Positions 49,701 to 63,419 are shown, numbered from the stretch's first letter. The stretch: 64,000 nt of DNA from Moringa oleifera (GCA_021397835.1 JAJFZO010000230.1:3156001-3220000), one strand, 5' to 3'. Notes: a model not told the origin generated them from the sequence alone. Numbers and translations are program-made.

Positions 49701-52700
49701 CACAACTAGGTTGGGATAAGAACATTCTAATTTGCATTTTTTTTCCTTTATATACCAAAACCCACTCAAGGTGGCGTGTACCCACTCTTGCATGGTCTTG
49801 AGCCTACAAAACAACCTCCAAAAACAACACAGGTTTTTTTTTCCCCCCTCTTTAGAAAAAGGTTATCCCAGCGGCTCAAACCCGGATCTTATTCCCTCGA
49901 AAATTCGCCCCTTACCACTAAGACAACCTCGTGGGGGTTCTAATTTGCATATTAGAAACACCTAAATAAATATGAAAATATAATAGGTATAACAAATACC
50001 TTAAATAAATCTTGCATAATGAAAATATATCCAAAACACATGGAAAATCAACTGCAAAATTAGCCAAACAAAATATTTGTGAACTAGTAGAAACAACCTG
50101 TGATGGTATTGTGCAACCCTCTATCCAACCATCCCTTAGATGAAAGGTAAGGATAATGAATAAAATAAATTAATCATGCACAAAAACAATGGCAAACTTT
50201 CAAGAAAATTCTTTTTATCCTTTATTAACTCGCAATAACAAAGGATATATGTATTTTCCATTTTAGAGACATTACAACACCAAGTGAGTACCTTTCTTAG
50301 CTGAAAACCCACCCTACACACTCTTGTGCCCACCCCTCAACATCAAGCTAACTCTCTGCATTTGTATCAGATTTGTTTGTGCTAAAATGATGTCTAAGCA
50401 CTCCTATGTATACTAAGGGAGGTAGAGTCCTCTCCCTGACTGCCTCTCAAAGTTCAAGCCATCTAGACGATGCAAATTACTCCAGCTATCGGCTAACTAG
50501 GTGCTAGCACCTCTCACGCTTGCCACAATAATCTTGCCCTACTTACCATGTGACAACTGTGCAACAAACCCTGTATTGTGTGCCACCTTGCTGCTTCACT
50601 CATTCTTTTATGGATCCAGGTTCTCCTTATCCCAGCAAACATCAACTGCTTCCCATACGATCTGCCGGCCACAGAGGCTCCAGCTAATCTTGAGATAAAG
50701 GTTACTAGCAAAGCTCTCTTTTGTCAACTACGGTTGATTGGCTTCATATAACTGCCCATCAAGATTCCACCTCATACATATTGCATTTTTTCTGCATGTT
50801 GGGCCTTTTGCCCACATTAAACAGGTTCTACACAGGACATGTTGCAGCCCATGCCATGTTGCTCCACCGCACTCTGCTCCCACCCACTATGAGCATTGGT
50901 TGCCCCACACCTGGAGGCTGGTTTCACTGCCATGCCAATTTCGATGCACTACTAACCATGTCACATCTGCCACCTTGCACGATGATGCTAACGAGCTGGT
51001 CGTACTCACGATGAGAACTAAGGTTGAACTCTAATCCTGGCAACAGTAGTATACCTTGTTGCGCCCTTGCCATGGCACTCTCTCTTGTCCCTTGGCAAGG
51101 TTGCACCTCGTCTGCCTTGATTTCTATCCGTTACTCAAGGGACTAAGAAACCACCCCCATCTAAAAAGTTTGATGCCCTTGCTGGTTTGGGGTTGTCTTC
51201 AATCAGCTTGTTCTACCCCCACAACCCCACCCCCCCCCCCGCCTTCCCTTTTTTCCTCTTTCTAACTTATGTATACTTTGCCTTGTTGGTTTGACCCCAC
51301 GAATCTAGCTTTGCTTTTTGCATTTGAAAGTTTCACTGCCTTCTTTCTCTGCTAGAACACTCACCATGGTCCATCTCAGGATTCGCCTATAAGTGCTAAG
51401 TTATTTCATTATATCTAAAGAAAACCTGACTGATTTCTCACTTTTCAACTCATCAACTGCACCCTTGTACTCCTTCAACTAGTCTAGACAATGAGCTTCT
51501 GTATATACATTTGTTCAATGGCACCCTCACACTAAGGTGAGTTGTTGTGTCTTGTTTCTGCTTGTGTCCCTTGGCACCCCCATTTGCACTCTTCTATGGT
51601 TTTTTAGATCTATGAGCTACATTATTTCATTTGGTTTAACCAAGGCTGGAAACTTATCCCTGGCACCTATAGTCACAAGCAACTCCACTGCATGCCGTAT
51701 GTGGTCTGCTTTTTTGTTTCACTCCTATTTTGGTGCTTTCTTAACAATTCAACTGGGATCTTTGGCATTCTTACTACTCTCTAAACTTTCTACCATTTTG
51801 GCCTACATCAAACCCCTTCATAAAGAGAAACTCATCTGGGAGTTCATTGGTTGAGATTGCATTTGCATTTAGAATAAGAAAAAAATTGATCTAATTTTCT
51901 CCAAGAACAACTTTCTGTGAATCTGTGAACTTTAAGTTCCTTCAACGTAATCTTCATATAGACCACACTATTTAATGATTTAGATACCAATTGAGATCTT
52001 CAACATCAATAAGATCACATTGTAGCAATGCATAGCCTGCATGATTTGGTTAGATCCCAGAATATTTGGATTATGGGCTGATACTGAGATTCTGCAATTT
52101 CTACCTCGAAAAAGTATTCCCTCTTACTTTGAGTTTCAACAGTAATCTTGGACTCAACTTGATCTTCAAGAATAATTTTCCACTTAACTTGGTCTTCGTG
52201 TATAATTTTCTTCTCTGAAAATGCATCAAAAGTTTCTTGATCTTCAACATTAAAGTTGTAAACTTTCAACACATGTAGGCTACTTTACTTCTTCCATAAT
52301 TGGGTCAGAAATATATTCTTCAACCTTTGATTGGACTTTTCAGTTGTATTAGTTTGTCATAAGAATTGGTTGTATACAATATTCTCAAGTTTCAAGTTAT
52401 CTTGAGAGATCAAATTAGGGTTTAAACCATTATACTTCGAACTACAACATGCCATTGATAGTCATAATTAGTAACATTAAGTGCACAATAAGACATAAAT
52501 TTGCCTACCAACCTTAAAGAGGATATCTTGATAAATTCAATTAATATCATCTTTTTCATCTTGTACTAAGATTCAGTCCTAATCTTAATTTTTTGCACCC
52601 TCAAGAAATGCAATTGACTCCCAGAAACTTCAATGACATCCTCAAGTTTGTTTGATGCAAGTTGTACTCTACTCCTCTCTGGAATCAAAGTAATAGTCAA

Positions 52701-55700
52701 GATCAACTAACTTATGAACTATCTTTTGAGGAAATCCCGTCAAGAGCATTATCTTCGAAATCATGTATGTATTTACAAATAGTTTGACTGTGAGACATAT
52801 CTCTAGTGTAAGACCTACAGGATCCTCAATCCCAAAAATATACTCATGAAAGAGTCTCTCCTCCATTAATGTCATCAATAATGAGGTTGGTTCACTCCAT
52901 TAGTAGACATCAAGCTAGGCTAATCCTCGCTCTAATATAATCTAACATGGCATAAAGCGAAAGAGGGTTAAAGCCAAAAAGATCGAAACACCAAAAAGCA
53001 TAAACAACTAGAGTTTTTTGAATCAGCCGAAGAAAAAATCCTAAAATGAAATATTTTATATATTGAATGGTGATTCTAAAAATTAATATAATCCTACTTA
53101 TAACTATAACTACCATCAGTATAGAAAAATTCTGATTGGATATTAAAAAATGAGTCTAAATAAATATTAAAAATATTAATTGTCACAGTAAATACATGTT
53201 TAAATAATTATGCATAATGAAAATTTCTAAAATCATATGAGAAGTCAACTGCAAATTAAGGACTTTGACTATTCTGCTTAAATTTAAAGGCTGATTGCTT
53301 CCTCAATTTTCTATCAGTTTGACTTTCTTCGGTCTTTCTTTATGACATGCTTTATTGATATCCCAATATCCCATTTCTTTGAAAGTGTTTCTACAAACTA
53401 ATATAGTTCCCATCCAAAGATTTTCATCATCTTACTTGTCACTACTAAACAATATCCTGAAATAAATTGTAATCGATTACTGTGCAGACTTTTATACATA
53501 ATTAATTAATCTTCCTCAGCAACTGTACAATCGAAAAAAATCACATGGTTCACCTGTTTGCCAAAACTCACAATGGATCAACATCATGACTGTTAATATA
53601 CTAATAGTTCTTGAGTGAAATTATGCCACCCATCAAAACCATCAAAGCAAATCACATTCAACAATCGCTAATGATCTCTTCTGTTACAGATAGATCAGTA
53701 AAAATACAAGTAGAGAATTTCTACAACTAATAAGTTAAACTAGTTCAAAAATATCTCTTTTTCATTCTCTTTTTTCCCCTTTTTCTTTTGCTCGTTCTAG
53801 AATATGGAAGAACCATTGCATTGAGTCAGGAGTTCTTGCAATCACTCAAGGTCATTATCCGTGAACTAGTGGCATCTCCAAAGCCTAAACAGTTCTTGCT
53901 AACAGCAAATTTCAGTTGCGATAGCCTAGTAAATTATTTGAAACAACATTCTTTCAAAAGTTTCCCGAGGATAACATATTGGAGGATATCTCATTGACTT
54001 CAAAATCAATACTAACAGCGAATCATATATCTCTATATGTTGCAGATTGAAAGAGAATGAGGGACAGAGAAGGCATAAAGCGATTAACTAAGAAGGTCTA
54101 CTCACTGGCACATTGCATTTTCTGAAGACATCTACAATGACTTGATGTGACCTCCCAGTCTTAGAAGCAACTAACTTCCGAAAGAATTTCCTCCTATTTG
54201 CTTTATATGAAGGAAGCAACTGCCTTCGATACTCACTACCCCTTTCCCCATCCAGAACCTGGAAAAAAAAAATGCCTTTGTTAAATACATCTTGATGTGT
54301 GGTACGATCGTACAACATACTCAACCGCATTATTCAACTCTCCAGAAAATAAGAAAAGTAAAAAAAGTAAAACTTCTGTTTGAACATAGTAAAAGCACTA
54401 CAAGCAGATTCCTCTTCAATTATAAAATAAACATCTTCATATGTGGAACCAATATATAATAATCCAAAGCCTGCTTTCTGCTATGTGGGATTCTATTACG
54501 AGCTTGGAACATGTGAGCTGTGATTACCATGCACATTATCAAATGTGTAGGAGTACCAAGCAGATTCTCAGATATTTGTCCACCACAACTTTCTAAGGCT
54601 CTAACAAATTCCCATATAGCATGAATTATTAAACACAGCACAGACAACCAAGTTCAATTGGCCACAATAAAAAATCATGTTTACCCTATAGTAGATATAA
54701 ATAAACCATGAGAGGCAAGAGTTTGACAACCCAAACCATATGCTTGGAAAGTAGTATGGCATTAGGTAACTCTGAACATACGCTCATGGACAGTAAAAGC
54801 CTACTGTGATCAAGACCATTTTCTTAAAAGTTTGAGAAAGTATCAATGCTGCTACACGGCCCCGCAAACTGTAGCTATGAGGTCATCCAAGTAACAAGCC
54901 AAAGGTACAACATTCCAAAGAGTTTTACAACTATGATATTTGTCAGTCATGGCAACATATAACCCAAGTGATGCAAGCAAAAAGAGTTGGGTTATGCAGT
55001 CTAATTTTATCTTTTGAAATGATAGCAGAAATTAGGAGTGGTAACCGTAAAAGAATCATACTTTAGCAGGGATTTTGCTGACAAGATGGTTAAAGACCAT
55101 TCCACACATGATTTTTATACAAGTAAATGGGGGCAAACTAATCAGGAAATAAGAGTTTTATGTGCTTGGGGGCACCATAAAGAGATAATTTTTGGGAAGC
55201 AGAGATCAGGATATCTACAAGGGCCCGTCTCTGTTGAACAAGAACTGAGAGCACTGACAAAAATGAACCACACATGACTATCACTTAAGAAATAAACAGT
55301 CTAGGTGCAACAAGGACACCTACATGTACCTAAATTTTCTTGAAATTGGAATCCATAAGACACAGAGCAATTCGGCGTATCACATGCACTTAACAACTGG
55401 GACACTAATGGAATTCCATATTGTTATCATTCAGGCAGCTTCAATTGAAACACAAAGCATTAGAAAAGTCTTCCCTTTTACAGGCTTAATGCATCAACAG
55501 TTTGCTTTAGTAAAGTTTGTGTAGGTGCATACATAGTGGAGGGAGAAGAGCTTACGGCAATAACAGGGTCATTGAAGCTGACTTCAGAGAAGAACAGAGA
55601 GATCCAATGACCAAAAGAGTGTAAACTCGGTATGTTTCCAGCATAACAAAGCGGGTTGACATCCAAGAAGAAAATCCTTTTCTTGCTCTTGCTCTTCTCT

Positions 55701-55912
55701 TCGTTGCGCCAACGGCGGTCACTTCTTATCGGGTCTTGCACTCCAACCGTTTGGTTAAAAGAGGGATAACAAGCCGATGGAGAAAATGATATCGGTCTCC
55801 ATGTTCGTCTTTTGGCTTTGTTTCTCGAAAGAACACATGCGTTGAGATGAGGATTGAATTGAACATGCGCGGCATGGAAAATAGAACAGACATCTTTAAC
55901 ATGGCTAATTCC
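46438..55912 (-). CDS. DNA polymerase I-like 5'-3' exonuclease, probably organellar
   Basis: Five minus-strand exons: about 55912-55556 (5' limit uncertain), 54258-54106, 49054-48820, 46960-46738 and 46534-46438 (stop TAG). Phases join exactly. Domain features in order: RIFFLDVNPLCY, VLDGERGSEYRRQLLPSYKA, GHEADDVVATLVGQ, ASPDKDFKQL and MGDEVDGVPGIQHVVPGFGR (helix-hairpin-helix). The acidic residues are those that bind metal in the PolI/T5 5'-nuclease family. The closest match I remember is the Arabidopsis 5'-3' exonuclease family protein At3g52050. Upstream of the core, the frame gives ACVLSRNKAKRRTWRPISFS, a basic Arg/Ser-rich stretch like a plastid or mitochondrial targeting peptide. No ATG exists in this frame between the upstream stop at 55913-55915 and the core, so the start is unresolved. 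A likely role is removal of RNA primers or flaps in organelle DNA replication or repair. Confidence 0.88.
46679..46706. repeat. (GA)14 microsatellite in the exonuclease last intron
   Basis: On the gene strand it is a TC tract 31 bases after the donor at 46737, within the 203-bp intron 46535-46737. Confidence 0.95.
49141..49288. repeat. 74-bp tandem duplication
   Basis: Two copies (49141-49214 and 49215-49288) share TGGTAAGTGTGGGTTTATCA, TGTTTATTTG, CCTTCAGCAACATTCAG and TCTGATAATGATTT, with only a few differences, so it is recent. Confidence 0.95.
49738..49937 (-). mobile_element. tRNA-derived SINE with 13-bp target duplication
   Basis: A 200-bp insertion flanked by perfect copies of TTCTAATTTGCAT (49725-49737 and 49938-49950). 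On the minus strand it starts CCCCCACGAGG, has a box A-like GTTGTCTTAGTGGTAAG (49911-49927), a box B-like GGGTTTGAGCCGC (49871-49883), and ends in an A-rich tail next to the target repeat. This is the structure of a pol III-transcribed plant SINE (Au-like by layout). It lies in the same orientation as the host gene. Confidence 0.88.
50300..51990 (-). other. GC-richer block of unknown origin, ending at a PBS-like site
   Basis: Base composition is clearly richer in C and G than its surroundings, including a C-run at 51229-51241. On the minus strand TGGTATCTAAATC (51977-51989) resembles a copia primer binding site, with possible LTR sequence to its right (from 51992) and the block as its interior. 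No gag or pol motif and no partner LTR was recognised, so the class stays open. Confidence 0.35.
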
Positions 55913-57890
55913 TTAAGCTACTCCTACTATCATTATCAATTCATGCAGAAAGTTCGTACCATACATTGAGCCTGCCCTTCTGTTTAGGGCAAGGAGAACC
56001 AATATCAAATGTCATGCTGCTATTAGCAGGCAGCGGAAGGAAAACCAACAAGAAGAAAAAGGAAAATTGATACACAAAACTATGCATTATCTGTTTCATG
56101 TTTTAACATGGTTTAAACTGTGATTAAATCAGCAATATATTAGAATATATTGGGTTTATTAACATATTGACAATGATTTTTGTTTGGGTTAGAAAATTTT
56201 TAGAGAATTCTTGAAGGATCTTCATTAATTAACTCGGCAAGAATGAGAGAAGAAAACTAGATAATTGTAAAAGTTCACTTTATGCTTAAGTCAAGTGAAA
56301 AACATTTAGAAAAAGCAATATGGATCAGGATGAAAATATGACATCTAAAATAAGTGTATTTGAACTCTTTATAGGCAGTTTGTCAACTGCATTAGCGTTT
56401 TTTTCCCACAATTTTAAGATGGTTTTGCTGACATATAGGGAAACTTCTCGCACGATGGGAAGCTCTTGAAAAGACTGCTTCTAAAGGGAGACTTTCTATT
56501 GGGTTGTTCTTCCCTTACTAGCTTGGGCCCTTCTCTTAGATTGCCTAAAAACGGCTTGTTTTTCGATTGGGCTTGTAACACCAAGTGGGTTTTTGTCTCT
56601 TTTTTCTTAAAGAATTAAATGGGTTAAATTTTTATTGTGTCTAGGTTAATAATGCCATGTTAATGCTTTTTTTAATAATTTTGATTTTAAATTTTTTATA
56701 AATATAAAAAAATATTTAACCTATCACAAAAAAATTTTAAAGATTTTTTAAGTGATAAAATATATTTTAAAAATTATAATATTGTGAAATTTTTTAAAAA
56801 CTTATGAAAATAAGTGATGAATTGAAAATTATTTAAATTTAAAGAATAGACTCGAAATATAATGTAGTTTTATTTAAAATCAGTTTTTAAGTATTTCAAC
56901 AATGAAAACACTCTTAATTTTTCATAATTATTTTTGGACCTGAAGTTAATTTAGAAACAATTAGGATATCATGGTTTGTTAAGGGATTTTTAAAAGTTAA
57001 ATTTTATTTATAGAAAAAGATAAAATTCAAAGTATTATGTGGCATCAATTCTAAGTTTTTAATTATAATATATATTTTATAATTGCAAAAACTAATTTTT
57101 TATTATAAATATGATTTTTAATTATAAATATTAATTATTTTTTATCTACAAAACAATGGATTACATTTAAAATATAAATACTTTTATCTAATATTTTGTT
57201 TTGCAAACTCATTTGTTCAATGATAATTGTAATTATTCGAAAATATTATTTTTAAAAATAAATTATTAAATAATTTTAATTATTAAATAATGAAAGATAA
57301 TAAAATTTTTTGAGAAAATTTTAATTATAGAATAGTAAAAATAATTATTTTAAATTTAATTTATGAATTCTCATGGTTGGTTTTCCTGAATAGAATTTAA
57401 TTTAATGTTTTCTAAAGGAATGTAAATTTTAGATTATTAACAAATAATTTTTTATTTACAAAAATTTTGACAAAAAAGTATGTAATAATTTTAAATTTTT
57501 ATGGAATTATTTTTATTACAATTTTGATTTAAATTATATTTTTAATATCTATAAATTTTTTAAAAATGAATAATATGAATATTTCGAGGGCATATACACT
57601 ATTAGAATTTTAAAAATTTTTAATTATATTTTTATCTCTAGAATTTTTAATAAATTTTATTTTAAAATTATATAATTTTTCTCACGAAATATTCCATTAA
57701 AATTATGTTAGAAATTCTGCGGATCTAATTTTTTTTGTTTGAATTTTACTTTTCTTATGGGTCATTTACCAATGAACAATTTTTTATTTGAATTTTTGTC
57801 AAAAAAATTAAATTCTAATGACATTTCATTAAATTCCAAACAAAATTATTCTATAAGAGAACATATGTTTTCTTGTAGTAAAAAAAGAAG
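55913..57890. other. Upstream flank of the exonuclease gene and AT-rich intergenic
   Basis: 55913-56500 probably holds the promoter and any 5' exon of the minus-strand gene. 56590-57850 is extremely A/T-rich, with no coding trace. Confidence 0.4.
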
Positions 57891-58900
57891 TGGTTAGAAA
57901 GTTGAAACAAAGAAGGAGCTCACTACTTGCTATGATTGCAAGACCCCCAAGTCATATCCATGTCAAATGCCGATGTTAAACTCAAATAAATAAATAAATA
58001 AAAGGCTTTAAAGATCACTTGAGATGATAGTGAAGAAAGCTCCTCCGAAAGTGAAAGGAAACAAGTAATGGCTAACTTGTATTTTATAATATGACGAAAA
58101 TGAAGCAAATGATTCTATTCTTGAGCAAAATATGACATGATAAATTATCTAATGCATTTAAGGATATGTATGAACTATTTGAAAAACAATCATTTAAACT
58201 AAGTGCTTTAAAGAAAAAGTATCTTAGTCTTGGGATAGATTAAATTGAAAGATAGAAAGGAAAAATTACAACCAATAGTAGAGACTGCCAAGAACAAGCT
58301 AAAACTTGTGATTGTGAAAAATTAAGGAAAGAGGTAGATTGCTTAAGGCTACTCCTTGAGTTTAATAAAGGTAAAAAAACATTGAATATAGTAATAGGAA
58401 GTCAAAAGTGTAGTTTTCATAAGAGTGGATTAGGATATAGGTCATGCAAATTCTAAAAGTATTATAAAAATTACTTTGTCAAAACTTCATCCCAAGAGCT
58501 AGGTAGAAGCACATATTGTAATAAAGTATGATATATTGCATTTAATGTAAATTAAAAAGTAATATAAAAATAATTTAAGTGTTGAAAGAGACATTTGTTA
58601 ACCGATATGGATCCATTGAGAAATGGATACCAAAATCAATTTTTTGAGCTATGATTGTAGGAAAATAGTGGAATCGAGAACAAGTGGTTTCTTGATACTA
58701 GTTGCTCAAGGCACATGATCAGTGATGCTCTTAAGTCCTCCACACTTTCGTAGAAAAAGAAAGCATACGATAATTGGAAATAATACAAAAAGAAAGATCA
58801 TCGACATGGGCAACAATGGTAAAACTCATCTCCTATAATTGATATTGTAAATTGATCAAAAATAGTTTTGTAATGTTGTAAGGGTGAGTGATTATTTGCA
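57890..58900 (+). mobile_element. Plus-strand copia gag-protease remnant
   Basis: Broken frames keep a zinc-knuckle trace CYDCKTPKSYPCQ and an acidic-serine stretch DDSEESSSESER (57925-58065), a gag end LNIVIGSQKCSFHKSGLGY (about 58382-58437), and a protease-like WFLDTSCSRHM (about 58685-58720). Together these are typical of one copia gag-protease type. No LTR is firmly tied to it. Confidence 0.65.
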
Positions 58901-60480
58901 ATGCCTAACCTTATGCCTTGAGGACTAATGTATGCTATGTCTTAAAAGATCAACATGTTGATGTAAATGTTATAGTTTTGATGAAGACTATTTAAGTAAA
59001 GATCAATAAGAGTTTAAAAGGTATATAAAATACATGTTACTTCAGTAAAACTTTACTGTATAACTCAAGTTTACTAAGGTGTAATGTTTTATTTTATTTT
59101 ATGTTCTTGATGTAAAATGGTATGCTTAGATAGAAAAACAAGAATTATTGAATGATGTTTGTAACTTAGAATAGCAATGGTAAATATATGAAAGTCAAAT
59201 CATTAAGATTAGCATGTAAATGGTATGCCACTCTTGTTTCGGTTATGAACACACAACAATGGCTAATTTCATTGATGAAAAGTAAGTGTGATATTTTGTG
59301 CCTTCTATGTATTTGGTTAGACTAAAAAATAACATTGATCTTATTTTTTAAATTTAACTCTAGATATAAAAGTTAATGATCAATACTGGTAATTAAATTA
59401 AAAATTAAAAATATCTTTTATCAATTTGTGGCTTGGTATAACTTCAATTATATTTCGATGAACAATTATGGTTGATTGTATACACGTTATTCAAATGCCA
59501 AATATGTTAATTGTTTACAAATGAATACTTTGACATCTTGTGAATTTCTTCTGTTTCTGATACTAACTCATAATATAAGGGTAAATGATCAACATTTTTG
59601 TGAAAAATTAAAAATGAATGATTAAAGTATTTAGGGGATTGATGTTTGCTTGGTTTGGATATAAGGAGTTGTAAATGTTAATGAATGTACTATTAGGAGT
59701 ATCTGCACTTTGCATGTGTTCATTATGCTTGTACATTCAAAAGGATGAAAAGATGAGCATAGTTTGCAAAAATAAGTGGTCCAAATTAATGCAACTTTCA
59801 AATCTTCTTACTTTATTTAAAAAAAAGAGCACATGCTTAATTGGAATGTATGTCTTACTTTTTATGGATTTTGAAGTGTTTTTTCTAGCAGATATCTTAT
59901 GTCCCTTAAGGAATTTGGGTAAAAACTTCATACATATATTCGATGACCCATCAAATAGAGGCTATATCATTTACATTTGAGGTATAGTAATTCCATGGAT
60001 TTGAGAAATCATAAATGTTTATTGTGCAAAAGCTTTCAAAAATATTTATCTATGTTTTTGAGTTTTACAAGGTTTAGAACCCTAAAGAATCCATCCTTCA
60101 AACCATTTTGGAAACCACGCACCAGCTTTCAAAGCAATTATCATTTGTTTCATTTTTATGGTTTGAAACTTGCTCATCTAAGTGCCATTGATCTTTACAT
60201 AAACTTTTCTTGATAAAAACGTTTTTATCCAATATATTTACCCACTTAAACACCTTTTTGGATGATACCAAAAAGAGAAGAAGTAATATAATTAGGCAAA
60301 ATGTGTACTTGTGCAAAATTTCTTGCGTAACTGAAACTAAATCTCATTTCCATTAGATAGACATGTTGAATGTCAAGTTGAATTTTTTTCTTTTATTATT
60401 CTTTCTCTTTCATATAATATATTTGTTATCATTAAAAAAAAGAAGATTGCTAGCCAAATAGTGCCATTAAATAGGTAACT
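58901..60480. other. Intergenic, nothing recognised
   Basis: AT-rich; small open frames (for example 59675-59980) have no recognisable domain. Confidence 0.35.
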
Positions 60481-61806
60481 TTTGGTTTTGATGATAAAAA
60501 AATATATATATTTGATGTAACATGTTTGCTAAGTTTGTAGTGCTTAAGTAGAAAAATCATGGGCAAGGAGCTAAGAATTACAAGTGTGTGATTCAAGGGA
60601 ATGAGCATATCAACAAAAAGAAATTCATCACAATAAGAACAAATGAAGACTTAAAAATAAGCTTTGTAAGTTTTCTTGTAGCTCTCTTCAGTCTTGCTCA
60701 AAGAAAATCTTTTAAAAAACATACATGTGTATAATGTTTCAAACAATGAGATTTTTTAAAAGTTCATTAAAATATTTTGAGCCAAAATATATCATAAAAG
60801 AATCTTTTAAAACATGATAAGAACTTAGATTTTGAAAACACACTTGCACACATAAAAGTTGGGCTATTGTTACAACGAGTTGCTTCTTTCCTATACTAAA
60901 TCTCCAAAAGCACCCAACATGAAAGTTGTAGCTCTATCTCTTAGGTTTTCAATATCTTTTGAATCACCTCAATTAGAGTTTGGACAAAAATTCATATTTG
61001 AAATACTACCACAATGTTTGAATAGTGTGTTAAAAATAATGTATAGACTCTGTTTGAAACGATTGACCGAATTATGACTTCGAATCAGATAATGAGTTCA
61101 AATCAAGCAAAAAAATGTGGTTGAAACTTTTTGCTTGATTTAATTGACTAAATTGGGAGAAACAATCAATTGAATTTTTAAGATTTTGATTTTTTGCCTT
61201 CAATAGTTATGAAATTCGATTGATTGAATGATTTTAAAATAAGTAAGAATTGTCTTGATTATGAGTAATGTTTACAAATTTAAAATAGGGTATAAATAGA
61301 TTCTCAAATGGCTTTCTTGACAATGAACATCATTTGCTAAACATCCTAGTAAGTCAAGCTTTTACTTTTCTCTCCAAACTCTCTTATCTTTATACACTTT
61401 TATACTGTTGAGTAATTCAGTGAGAGATAGTTGTTCATTATGTACACTTACTCTTGTAAAAAAGTCTTGTTTGATCTTGTAATCTTAGTCTTATGAGAAT
61501 TTGGTTATAACGTAAGGGGATTCACTTCAATATAAAATATTAGTTAGGGATAACCCAGTGTGTACTTAGTTGACTAAGTAATAAAAAATCCTCAACTTGG
61601 GGGCATAGATGTAAGTCGAGATAGCCAAATCATGTAAAAATCATTGTGTTTGCTTCTTTTTATTATTACGTTATATTTATTGTTTGCATACTTATAATTG
61701 GTAGAGAAAATACTTAGAGTTGATAATCTTACTAAGTAAGCAAAAAATAAAATAAAATTAAATAACCTAATTCACCCCTTCTTGGGTTGCTAACCTTAGG
61801 GCCAAT
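60480..61806 (+). repeat. LTR-like block
   Basis: It begins near TTTTGGTTTTGATGATAAAA, has a TATA box GGGTATAAATAG (near 61288-61300) followed by a pyrimidine-rich leader, and ends near CTTCTTGGGTTGCTAACC. These are common features of long copia LTRs. It may belong to the gag-protease remnant at 57890-58900. The ends are approximate and no second copy is in the window. Confidence 0.4.
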
Positions 61807-61849
61807 AATGAATCCACTTATTTATTTATTTATTTATAAAATTTGTAGT

Positions 61850-62225
61850 TTTTCTTTCTCTTACTCTTTAGGATCGTTATAGCTGCAAGCATCCTCTCGA
61901 CTTCAAATGTATCCGAGTCATTTTCATAATCAATCTCATCACTACCATCAATTTCACCACCTTCATTGGTTTTTGTCCCAAAGAAATAAAAGCATAGTTA
62001 TTATGAGTCATTAGTTTTAATCAAGTTAAAACTAATGAATAACTTTTTCGACTCCTTTAGCAATAAAAGAGAATATTCACTAAATTCATTCATATCCATC
62101 TTTTTAGTCTAAAACCTATCTTGTAACAAGATTTAAACCAAATAAATTTGCTGACACATAGACTAATAGTTATAGCCTATAGTCAAAGTACAAATCTAAT
62201 AAAGTTAATTATAATCTTAGATGTC
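61850..62225. repeat. Repeated segment, copy 1
   Basis: Homologous to about 63420-64000. Shared blocks include TCATCAATTTCA(C/T)(C/T)ACCTTCA, CTTTAG(C/T)AATAAA and CTTGTAACAAGATTTAA / CTTATAACAAGATTTAA. Origin unknown; the minus strand gives a faint coding trace in copy 2 but no named family. Confidence 0.65.
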
Positions 62226-63419
62226 ACTAAACTTGAGAAGCTTCCTAATTTAAACTTCAAGCCAATTGCTTCATTTACATTAATGTTATTGTTTGCATTA
62301 ACATCACTAGAAATTGTAAACGATGTCTTACTCCCAAGTAATTTATTTTTCATTCAAAAAGTAATAAATATGTAGTATATTAATAAATACTTCATTTCAT
62401 AATAATAATCACAACATAGAATTGTAGCCCTTTTCCTTTCAAAATCCACATTTAGCTGAACAACGTTGATATTCTACTTCTTAATAAGATAGATAAGGGT
62501 TGTTACCTCGAATTTTTGAAAAAATAATGTCTTTTATCGATAAGATGACTAAGCTTTCAAATAATAATATCTAAAATTTGCTCTATTTTTCTTATGAATT
62601 TCATGAACACATGTCAATTATCTATATCGCATTTGAGTAGAAGATGATCAAAGAGAAATACTTTTTTCAACTTTTAGCAAGAGTCTTTTTTTTTTAACCT
62701 AACAAACTATTCAAATGTTATTCCACAATCTTTATCATAACACATTTCATCCCGTTGTTCATCACTCTCAGCAATAGACGGGTTAGAAATAATTTTTTTA
62801 AGCAATTTTTTTTTCTAAATGCGCTATGTTTTTCATCATAATCAATAATATTCATATTAAATTTTAAAGGAATAAGACCTCTTAAAATAATATAATATTA
62901 AAAAAACGATGTTGAGGTAACTTCTAGTTAGGTTGGCCTTCCCTAAAAAAAAAAAAAAAAAACGCATCCAAAATTAAGGAAGCTCATATGCTCCTGCTGC
63001 CACCATTCTTATATGAATTCAATAATTCGTCTTCAGCAACCAAGCTATGGAATAATGATCAAAATATTCATCAGTGAAATTTGAGATATCAACTACCTTA
63101 TCCATACAAATTTGGGCTTAAGAAATTCAACATTATCCATATAAACATGCAATTACTTGTTTTTTTTTTTCATAATTTAAAAAGTTGTTTTTGTTCAGTT
63201 GAAACCATTAATGCCTTGACATGGAGATTTTCCAAAAATCACATTAGCATGCGTCAATAAGGGCAAGATCTTTAACTTGTACCCAAGTATTACAAAGTTG
63301 TCAATATGTTTCTAACAATGACTACATCCCTAAATTGGCTCTCAATTATCTTCATCAAGCCAGTAATTTTTTCAATGAACCTTTAAACACAATCTCTTTT
63401 TTTTTTCTTGATCTTTGGA

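Larger units (their letters stand above)
49055..54105 (-). other. Large second intron of the exonuclease gene
   Basis: 5.05 kb between exons 2 and 3. It holds a 74-bp tandem duplication, a SINE, a GC-richer block (about 50300-51860) and a minus-strand PBS-like site, so it has grown by insertion. Confidence 0.8.

Noticed and set aside
50721..51034. Two overlapping plus-strand frames of about 97 codons in the GC-rich block
   Set aside because: Cys- and His-rich by composition, but with no ordered motif; overlapping frames of similar length point to base composition rather than coding.
59675..59980. Plus-strand frame of 101 codons with hydrophobic segments
   Set aside because: Lies in AT-rich debris; hydrophobicity follows from T-rich codons and there is no start or splice context.
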